This document shows, in pieces, positions 54,201 through 62,445 of a DNA stretch of 64,000 nucleotides. Below the pieces are notes generated by a model, which did not search any database, was not told the DNA's origin, and saw only the letters and a list, made by a program, of their open reading frames with translations. Location: NCBI GenBank assembly GCA_020740775.1, contig JAHEWK010000009.1, positions 248,001-312,000 on the forward strand, written 5' to 3'. Both the position numbers and the translations under genes were made by a program. This DNA comes from Ilyonectria destructans (taxonomy: Eukaryota > Ascomycota > Sordariomycetes > Hypocreales > Nectriaceae). Numbering within the stretch: position 1 is the first letter of the stretch; the number at the start of each line of letters is the position of its first letter.

Positions 54201-54986
54201 ATCATCACAGACTTCCGTGCAGCTGCTGACGGATCTCAAGGGGTGGACGAACGTAGATTCGTACAGTCTGTCCGAACTCGGATCCGGTCGCGCAAAGTTT
54301 CGTCGCAGCCTTGGTTTTGCGTGAAGGGCATGACTAATGGATTCCTCGAGATGATGGCCGGCCATCTCATATTCACTCCTGAGACTAGCGATGGCTGTCC
54401 GCAGCACAGTAGGCGGTTGATTCAAGTACCGCGTTCTTCGGAAGCTTTGGTCTTGTAGAGTCTTTCCAAAGTCGTACTGAATCACGCCGCCGCTCCCGTC
54501 GCGGGGTGTGCTCACCACGACATCTCCAAGACGAATATCGTGGTTCTGACTCGGTACACCACCGCCAATGCCAACCATCAGGCCGATTCTGATGTTGGAG
54601 AAGGTGTGCAGCATGTCGCTTGCGACGCTTGCAGCAGAAGCTGTGCCGTACTCTCCCTCGGGCAGGACCGCGATGACCACATTGTGCCCTCCTATCCTGC
54701 CCAACGCGTACACGTTGTTGTCGTTGACCGACACATGATCTGGACCTTCGTATTCTACGTCGAGAAGTGCCCGCGCTGCAACATATTCCGTGCTTAGAGC
54801 GCAGATCCATCCGACGGTGTACTCCTTATTTGTATGAACCGGTGGCAGGGAAGACGGTCTTGGTGTCGACGGGAGGCCTGAACCCTCGCGGGATGCTTGG
54901 TTCTCGATGCCATCCTCTCCCAACTTTCTGCGTTTCAAGTCGTTGACCGCAGCGTCTTCGTAGTTCTCAGCAAGTCTTTTTGACAT
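51218..54986 (-). CDS. Fungal NOD-like receptor: nucleoside phosphorylase - NACHT - ankyrin (1210 aa)
   Basis: Exons 53858-54986, 52994-53786 and 51218-52928; introns of 71 and 65 bp; 3633 nt in frame. Residues about 56-370 are a PNP_UDP_1 phosphorylase domain ([61 protein letters not shown]), the most common N-terminal effector-type domain in such proteins. A short linker [10 protein letters not shown] follows. The NACHT NTPase has Walker A GIPGAGKT (446-453), Walker [12 protein letters not shown] (545-555) and a sensor-like NIFATSRP. A winged-helix-like region ends near 880. Ten ankyrin repeats (about 885-1210) share the frame [21 protein letters not shown]. Fungal NLRs are thought to detect non-self or pathogens and can trigger regulated cell death; the ligand here is unknown. 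All catalytic motifs are intact, so the gene is probably functional. I start at 54986 (CAATGTC); 55022 is an alternative. Confidence 0.92.
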
Positions 54987-55349
54987 TGATAAAGTCTCTA
55001 CTAAAAGCTCTTTCTCACACAATAGCTCTTTCTTTTCGCCCTATTTCGATCCGGAGCAGGAATATTCCGCGGTAGGCCCCTTTTAAATTCTGCTTGTGAA
55101 TGGACAGGGACTGGTTGTTGGGATGATTTAAAACGAGAATAGTCGTACAATGCGATCTCAAAATGCCACCATTCGTCTTTAGAACAGCACTGGAATCTTG
55201 AAACCGGGTGAAGTCCTCGTGGTTTAGGGTGATTGAGAGTGGAAAACGGGGTTGGGACACAAGATTGAGAAGCCGTCATTTGAACAGGTGTGGGTTCCTT
55301 TTGTTTTAACAAAAAGCGGTATTGCATTGAAGGTGAGGAGAGCCAGGCA
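54987..55349. other. Promoter side of the NLR gene
   Basis: No gene is supported. It is followed upstream by the tandem repeat below. Confidence 0.4.
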
Positions 55350-55565
55350 TTTTTTACTGCGCCATCCTTCTGCATTTTTTACTGCGCCCCCCTTCTGCAT
55401 TTTTTACTGCGCCATCCTTCTGCATTTTTACTGCGCCATCCTTCTGCACTCTTACTGCGCCACCTATTTACCGTGCTATTCTTTTACTGCGCCATCCTTT
55501 TACTGCGCCATCCTTGTATTGCGCCATCCTTTTACTGCGCCATCCTTTTACTGCGCCTTAGATAA
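55350..55565. repeat. ACTGCGCC tandem repeat with two periods
   Basis: ACTGCGCC (or one-base variants) starts at 55356, 55381, 55406, 55430, 55454, about 55470, 55486, 55502, 55518, 55534 and 55550. Spacing is 24-25 bp for the first five and then exactly 16 bp. The long unit is the short one (ACTGCGCCATCCTTTT) plus about eight bases (CTGCATTT). It lies 370-570 bp upstream of the NLR start. Confidence 0.85.
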
Positions 55566-55751
55566 TAAATAGGTTATCCAAGTGAATTTATAGGTAGAGA
55601 GAGAGGTATATTAAGATAATTAGGTATATATTTAACTCTAGCTTACTATCTGCAGTCCATTACTATATAATCTATATTTTATATAAGAAGAGAAGTAAGG
55701 TATTTTATCTAAAGGAGGAAATATAACTTCTTTAAGATAGATAGTATAACA

Positions 55752-56069
55752 GGCGATTGGGGACGCTTGGGCTAGTAGGTCGCTAGTAAGGGGGTGCCTA
55801 AGGAAGGTCCGGGTGGGGTTAAAAGGAAAGGTCAGAAACTGCACAGAGAGAGATATCGATTTTTACTTCTTTAGAGATTCTTCCTAGAAGTTAGAGAGGC
55901 TATTGTGACTGGCGATAAGGGACAATTGGGCTAGCTGGTTGCTAGCAGGGGTGCCTAAGGAGGGCCCCAGATGAGGTTAAAAGGAAAGATTGGGGACGGT
56001 ATAGAGAGAGATATAGATTTTTACTTCTTTAGAGATTCTTCCTAGAAATTAGAAAGACTATAAGAACTT
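55752..56069. repeat. 159-bp tandem duplication
   Basis: GGCGATTGGGGACGCTTGGG at 55752 recurs in diverged form at 55911, and both are followed by GGTTAAAAGGAAAG, AGAGAGAGATAT and TTAGAGATTCTTCCTAGAA. Some GC-rich text survives in an otherwise AT-rich tract. Confidence 0.75.
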
Positions 56070-56800
56070 AAGACAGCTAGAAAGTCTATTAAATTATTAC
56101 CCTTATTTTTAAGAGATTTATTTAAGTCTATTTTAACTATTACTATTTTTCTTATTTAACCTCTATCTTTAATATCTTTAGGATATTAGGCTGCTATAGA
56201 TTCTATTAAAATCTTATTAGTAGAATTTTCTATAATTAATCTGGAATTCTATTTAATAAGATATTTTTCTATTAGAAGATATAAGTTTTAAATCTATTTA
56301 ATTTTATATATATAGTCTGATATAGCTTTAGGCTGACTATTTAAGATATCTATATAATAATTTTCTATATATCTCCTTTAGGGTAAATTAATAAGTTAGA
56401 TATAGTTTTTATCTCTTTTTGCTGCTAAATTATAAGGGCTTAAGATAGCTAGAGAGTCTATTAAAATTATTATCTTTATTTTTAAGAGGTTTATTTAAGT
56501 CTATTTTTATAGTTATTATCTTTTTTATTTAATTTCAGTTTTTAATATCCTCTAGATATTAAGTTACTATAGATTTTATTAAAGTCTTATTAGTAGAATT
56601 TTTTATAACTAACTTAAGATTCTATTTAATAAGATACTTCTCTATTAGAAGATATAAGCTTTAAATTAATCTGATTCTATATATATAATTTAATATAGCT
56701 TTAAGCTAATTAGCTAAAATATCTATATAATAATCTTCTATATATCTCCCTTAAGATAAGTTAATACATTAGGTATCATTTCTATCTCTTTCTGCTACTA
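56061..56800. repeat. 371-bp tandem duplication in AT-rich DNA
   Basis: Text beginning TAAGAACTTAAGACAGCTAG at 56061 recurs from 56432 (TAAGGGCTTAAGATAGCTAG), with shared landmarks TTATTAGTAGAATTTT, CTATTAGAAGATATAAG and TATATATCTCC. Differences are mainly C/T and G/A transitions, as expected of RIP on tandem copies. Confidence 0.7.
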
Positions 56801-56966
56801 AATTAGATACAATAGTGTGTATAATACTGTAAAGTCCAATATATACCAATATAATTTTCATTAACCAAGTAGTATAGGTTAGAAATTGAGTAGATTGTCT
56901 TCTCGAAAGGAAAACCTAAATAACTGACAGAGCTATCGATTAAGTAGCTGCCGTGGATACATATAC

Positions 56967-59035
56967 CTAAACCTGGGTGAATTTAAGGCCTTCTCCAACC
57001 ATCTTCCACTGAGCATTTTCGTCCAGTAATTCTTGAGCCTCCTTCCACTCGTTAACCACAGTATCAGCTCTTTCCTTTGACCTCGAGGTTATCTCAGCCA
57101 GATAAGGCTCCGGCATGCAAACGACAGCCTGTGTATACCTATCTGGATCCGGAAGAATTGGTTTCTTGGTCGACGGATCAAGCTTCGGGGAAATGTTGAA
57201 AGTCCACAGGATCCTGGAAATGCCCAGGAACAACGACTGTTCAGCCATATGAATACCGGCGCAAAGGCGCCGACCAGCGCCAAATGTGAAGTGGTCCCTG
57301 TCTGCCGCATTCGCACTTTGCGCTGACTCATGAGCAGTCTTATCGTCCCCTAGGTATCGTTCCGGCCTGAACTGTCTCGGGTTATCGTGCCGTTTCGGGT
57401 CATTGTGAATAGTATAGACGTTGTTAATTAACAAAGCCCCCTTGGGAATGAGGAAATTGTCATAGTAGATATCCTCCTTGGCCGAATGTGGGGCTGCTCC
57501 AAGAATTGCCGTCGGCATCCAGCGAAGAGTCTCTTTGATGCAACTGCGGACGTACGGCAGATTCGGCCGATCCTCAATTGTTGGGAGCCGATTGCCGACG
57601 ACTCGATCCAGCTCGGCTTGCGCCTTTTTCTGGACTTCGGGGAAAAGAACCATAGCTTGTACAAACCCGCACAGCTCGTTGGCAGTGGTGTCTGTGCCAG
57701 CCTCTAGGGAGGCACCAGCGAGGAACGCTCCAAATTTGTCCGTATATCCCTCCTTTGCCTGTTCAAGGATCAGATCCACAGCGAAGCAAGGGCTAGCCGT
57801 CCCCTCCTTGAGCTTGGCTTTGGCCTCATTCCATAGCTTGAGGTAGAATTTCGTCTGGCTCACGTGCCATTCTCGGGCTGGTTTCATCGTTGGCAGCATC
57901 CAGTCTGGACATCGCCTAAGAACTGGGTAGATATCAGCGAGCGCAGACGTACTCGATTGCATCATTGTTGCCATCTTATCGACTCTGTTTAATTTGTCAG
58001 TGCTTGGAAATCTAACTACCCTAGTTGAGGATACTCACGCGGCAATAAATTGCAGCATCGTTGGATCGTCATGACTGGGAGAACGACGACTACATTGGAC
58101 GAATTAGTGATTTGAGCGAATAGCCAGATAATAAACAAGCCACTCACCCGTAAGTGATAGTGAGAAAGACCGAGTTGGAGTATCTATACCGGGTTGAATG
58201 AGTTAGCTCTTCACATTCTTGAGATATAGTAGGTTGTTGCTGTACACTGACCGTTTGAGATGATAGATAAACTCTTCTGGCTTTTGCAGCATATCGAACA
58301 ACATTTGCCTATTTTCAAGCATGGTATACCTGCATTTGAGTAGTTAGACAAGCTGTATTCGAACGCCAGGAAAATTGGTGGAAAAGGCCTGGGGGTGGGG
58401 GGGGGTTTGCTCCGTCATCGGGATTCTTACGGGACGTAGGTTCCTGCAACATTAATGTTGAGCATCTTTTGCATGAGCTTTCGCTGGAGGCGCCATTTGT
58501 TGCCACTCGGCTAACATTTAGTCGTTAGCACAGGCAACCTATCCACCAACACAGATTCGACTTACCATCAGGAGCATGTGTTCTCCGCCGCCCAAAATTT
58601 GGTGACCGACATAGTGATCGCCTCTCTCGTTGGTCACAGAGGAGCGCTTTTCCAAGACTTCCTTCACTGCAATATCGCTTGAGAGAACCACCATGGTTTT
58701 CGTGCCAAGCATTAAGCTGAAGACCGGGCCATACTTGCCGGCCCAAGCCCGATACTGCTTGTGCACATCTTTGCTGGCGATCTATGAGACAGTTCGTCAG
58801 AAACTTTGTGCTGGTGAAGTATTTCCTCCTCCTCTTCAATAAGTTATCGTACCTGGAGCAGATTTCCCAACACGGGAACGGTGGGCGGTCCCGGTGGATA
58901 GTTCTTGCGTCTTCTCCCAACTCGCAAAATCGGTACCAAACATAGCACAGCAACCACCGCAGCAACCCACCCAAGGTAAGGTTTCTCCTGCTGGACAAGA
59001 GTACTAAAAGACTCGGGAAGAGAGATTTTTATCAT
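56967..59035 (-). CDS. Cytochrome P450 monooxygenase (553 aa, seven exons)
   Basis: Exons: 58853-59035, 58566-58781, 58431-58510, 58252-58329, 58148-58183, 58039-58089 and 56967-57984; all introns (52-101 bp) are GT-AG and keep frame; 1662 nt in total. The N-terminal anchor is WVAAVVAVLCLVPIL, then the hinge NYPPGPPTVPVLGNLLQ. Later: GKYGPVFSLMLGTKTMVVLS, NKWRLQRKLM (C-helix WR), the I-helix AGTDTT (310-315), KETLR (ExxR, 366-369), FRPERYLGD and the heme loop FGAGRRLCAG (Cys about 456). The many-intron structure and the text resemble the CYP2-like fungal group that contains CYP619/CYP620-type hydroxylases of small aromatic or polyketide compounds; that is inference. Divergent from nothing close: its promoter side is about 2.3 kb of repeats. 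The small exons (36 and 51 nt) were placed by splice phase plus family text. Confidence 0.88.
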
Positions 59036-59690
59036 TTTCAAAGACCACAAGGATGTCTAAGTTGAAGCTCGGTAACAATAGAGAAATGACTCTGATAATT
59101 ATTATGACTGCATCCATTAAGGGAGGTAGCTTTATACCCCGTGGGGAAGTGAGTGGGGAAGAAAGCGGGGAGCGCGCCAGGGAGACCACTTCCCACCTTG
59201 TCATCCCTTCACTAAGGAGGAGAGAGACTGGTTAGCGTCGCATAAGCACTCCGATCGACAGGACTGGCACAACCGAACTGGGTCGAGTTGATGGGCCCGA
59301 GAACTTAGCGGGTTCGGGTTCGGGCTCGGGTTCGGGCTCGGGTTACGCGGAGGCAAAGCAATCCTGACAATGCAAATTAGGGACTAACGACAAGTCTGAA
59401 GCCTCGAGGCCTCGGGGCCTCCATCACATCACCTCCGGGCAATCTTGCTCGAACACGTTGCTTGCGGCTCCCAAAAGAGCACCTGCAAGACTGACTTTCC
59501 AGTGACAGTACAGATTACCTGCCAGGATACTAAGCTTGTTTCCCACCGGAAGGAACATACTGCGATACTCTTGTTGGTGCAGTTTAATATCGCCAGCGGA
59601 GCGCTGTGGCTACACCCTGCTAACCCCGGCTCTCATAGTATACCGGGGGAGTACAGTACTGGAAAGCAGATCTAGAAGGTGCAATTTGAT
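59036..59690. other. Upstream region of the second P450 gene
   Basis: No gene is supported. It holds the hexanucleotide microsatellite at 59309-59344. Confidence 0.4.
59309..59344. repeat. (CGGGTT/CGGGCT)6 microsatellite
   Basis: Six units of six bases: CGGGTT twice, CGGGCT, CGGGTT, CGGGCT, CGGGTT. It lies about 270-310 bp upstream of the P450 start. Confidence 0.8.
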
Positions 59691-59859
59691 TATTACCTTC
59701 TAGTCAGATATAATATACTTATAGTGACTATATACTTAACAGTTTAATACTTTATTAGTAGTTATTCTAAAGTTTGAGTTAAGGTATAGTAGAGGTAGAA
59801 CTTAATTATTTTTAAAGTATATTTAGAATAAATATAAGTTAAAAACTTTCTAGTAAATC

Positions 59860-60075
59860 TAGCTTTTTTAAGATACAGCTATTACTGCAGCTTATTAAGG
59901 TATTATAAAAAGTACTTAATTAGACTAAAAGTCTTAATCTATCTAAGTAAATTATTGATTTTTAAATAGACTGAGTATATAGTCTGTATTATTAATTCTA
60001 TTATTAGTGTTCTTTTCTTACTATTAAGCTTTTAGTTCCCTCTTTAAGTATATATATATTAAGATATCTTAACAT
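59860..60075. repeat. Repeat family B, left copy of a direct-repeat pair
   Basis: Aligns by eye over about 200 bp to 60505-60705 and to the interrupted copy at 32990-34010 (CAGCTTATTAAGGTATTA, TATATAGTCTGTATT, ACTATTAAGCTTTTAGT). This copy has more transitions than the right one. The two copies with 430 bp between them could be LTRs of a small decayed retroelement. Confidence 0.6.
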
Positions 60076-60504
60076 TTTAATTAACTTATATTATTCTATA
60101 ATAAGCTACTTAATATTATTACTACTTTAACTTAATTATTAGATCTTTTATAATATAAATATTACTTACTTAGTTAGTATTAAAAGTTCTTTATATAGAG
60201 CTTTATTAAAAGTAAAACTTAGCTATAAATTATTTTTTTAAGATTTAAACTTTATATCTTATAGATTAAAAACTATATTTAATTAAATACTATATATATC
60301 TTAATATTAGCTGAATATAGTTTCAAAAGATATATTTTAGCTATATAGATTTTAAGTTATATTAAGCTGTAAGATATATTTAGTAATATAGAAAAGATTT
60401 ATCTACTTTATCTTTTATATTTTAGAATATCTAATATAGTAGTAATACTAAAAGATATTTAACTTATATCTAAAATTAAATAGAATAAAGATTATATACT
60501 ATAT

Positions 60505-60705
60505 ACTATATCTACTTACTGCAGCTTATTAAGGTATTACAAAAAGTAACCAGTTAGACTAGAAACCTTAGTCTATCTGAGTAAACTGTTAACCTTTAAA
60601 TACACTGGGTATATAGTCTGTATTGTTAATCCTATTATTGGTGTTCTTTTTTACTGTTAAGCTTCTAGTCCCCCCTCTGGGTATGTGTGTACTCGGGCAC
60701 CCTAA
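60505..60705. repeat. Repeat family B, right copy, least mutated
   Basis: Keeps GC-rich positions lost elsewhere (AGTAACCAGTTAGACTAGAA, CACTGGGTATATAGTC, TCCCCCCTCTGGGTATG) and so is closest to the ancestral form of family B. Confidence 0.6.
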
Positions 60706-60811
60706 ACTCTTGATATTATATCTAGTAGGTTAATTACAACTGTTAAGAGATAATATCTATAATAGTTTAGATATTATAAGCTGTAAATCCGGAGGCGAGG
60801 AATACTATAAG

Positions 60812-61192
60812 TTGCACAACAACTACAACTCTAACTCTGACTGCAAGTCGGAGGATATAGAGACTGGCGAAGATTCCGGCGAGGATATAGATGAAGAGAC
60901 CGATGAGAATACCGATTCCGAAGAGGACGAGGGAATGGAAACAGATCAACGGACAAGTTACGATGGATCCGACTTTTGTCTCCCGTCTGGCTATTGGCTG
61001 CGATTATCCGAGGCCTTATTCCAACTTTCAGACGGAACAGCAGCGACACCGCATCGAACAAACGCTGCACATCGAGCGTCGACTGATAATGACCCTCCAA
61101 CAGTCTTCATGCCTCACAGGACTCGGTCCAGAGGTAGGATCAACATAGCAGCATCACTACAGCAGAATAACCTTGTATCCCTCTTCCATTGA
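60812..61192 (+). CDS. Doubtful short acidic frame
   Basis: A 126-codon frame begins with an Asp/Glu-rich stretch (EDIETGEDSGEDIDEE) and continues with less biased text (LPSGYWLRLSEALFQL). Composition is GC-normal after the AT-rich tract. I recognise nothing; an overlapping frame at 60891-61148 is equally open. It may be part of a mobile-element gene or of no gene. Confidence 0.2.
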   Translation: MHNNYNSNSDCKSEDIETGEDSGEDIDEETDENTDSEEDEGMETDQRTSYDGSDFCLPSGYWLRLSEALFQLSDGTAATPHRTNAAHRASTDNDPPTVFMPHRTRSRGRINIAASLQQNNLVSLFH

Positions 61193-61329
61193 GATAGCCG
61201 TATTGGCTCCTGTTGGATTAACCGGCTGAGCCGAAAGTATAGGGTACCCTAAGTATTTGATAAAGCGAATAGGTTGCCAGTAATATTGAAAGGTGTAAGT
61301 TACATCTCTGAGTGAGGAGCACAGCTCAC

Positions 61330-62260
61330 TACATAGTATCCACGTCCCAACCACCAGCAGATCGCACCACCTTAGTCATACGGTCTCAACACGGTCGACG
61401 CCTCGAGAGAGATCAAGTTCAATCAGGCCTGGATGGCTTAGATGGGCATTGACAAAGCCAATCGATTTTCTCCTCATGGCCTTGTCCCCCCAGCTATCAC
61501 CGGAATGCACAATGGCGACGCTATTCAAGCCTGGATGGATAACGGCACTATTCACGTCGTCGGCGATAACACCCGCCCTGTCTTGAGAAACAGCAACAAT
61601 CCCTATTGGCCGCTGATTTCAACAGTTGCCGAAAACGGCTATAACGGGCTCGCCATCATCCCTCGCTTTTCTACTGCCATCTACTTCAATTTCAACTCTA
61701 TGGACTGCACTACAATGGAATGGATTGCAACCTCCGCCGGTAGTGGCGACTACTTCAGTCTTCTTGCTGACTTAAAGGCATTGACGGTCCGAAATTTGCT
61801 CGCGCTTCAGTCAGACCTATATATGTTCCATCAGGCCAATTTGCACACTACTACTGTTAGCTCTATTACAGTTGGGATACAATCTGGCAAGATGTCTCTC
61901 GTTATGTCGTGGACTGAGACTATGGTTCAAGAGATAATGCGCCTTACCAACTGGCCTATCAAGTCATTGAAGCATGACGATATTGCGCAATATTTCCTTG
62001 ATCGCATGTCCTTGGATACCTGCACTCCTAAGCTTTCATATTCTTGGAGCAGCGACGGAACTTCAATCAAATCCGTCACTGTCACTGCAAACGGGAACAG
62101 TTGCTTCGTTCCTGTTCCCGTCACTATTCCATCTGGCTCTGCTACAGCTTCCGGAGGGTCCATTACTGTAGACGTACTGGGTTCCGAGCCGCCTATTCAG
62201 TGGGTAACCTTGGCAGGGTCACCCGTTACGCTCGCTCTAAGCTCACCTGTTCCCGTTTAA
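61330..62260 (+). pseudogene. C-terminal half of an Agd3-like (CE18) galactosaminogalactan deacetylase, 5' part lost
   Basis: From about 61390 the plus strand reads REIKFNQAWMA, a TAG at 61439-61441, then in the same frame 272 codons to 62260: RFSPHGLVPPAITGMHNGD, VVGDNTRPVLRN, DCTTMEWIATSAGSGDYF, YMFHQANL, VMSWTETMVQEIMRLTNWP and a C-terminal beta-rich segment ending VTLAGSPVTLALS. This order matches the C-terminal part of fungal Agd3-type deacetylases (about 800 residues), secreted enzymes that deacetylate the adhesive exopolysaccharide galactosaminogalactan. The N-terminal half, signal peptide and first part of the deacetylase barrel are missing; AT-rich repeats occupy 59.7-60.8 kb instead. 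Because of the TAG and the missing half I call it a pseudogene, though the 3' frame is intact from ATG 61442. Confidence 0.7.
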
Positions 62261-62445
62261 TTCGCGCGATAAAATGATAATTCAATCTCCTTTATTGTCG
62301 AAGAACTTAACGTTGGCGTCCACGGTTATACACGTAGTCGATGCCTGTAGCAACTTTGAAATGCTCCTTTCTTGGCATGATTGATCATTACTACGTTTAA
62401 AAACTATTGCATGAGTTCTAGAATTTCAGGCCGTGCTACTGCAAT

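Noticed and set aside
55252..55572. Frames of 91-106 codons rich in Tyr, Cys, Ala and His
   Set aside because: They are translations of the ACTGCGCC tandem repeat.
30971..59035. A patulin-type (6-methylsalicylate) biosynthetic cluster
   Set aside because: Enzyme classes are suggestive, but no polyketide synthase or other cluster-specific genes are present, and the P450s are far away.
59309..59344. Telomere-like G-rich repeat
   Set aside because: The unit is CGGGTT/CGGGCT, not TTAGGG, and it lies between normal genes.
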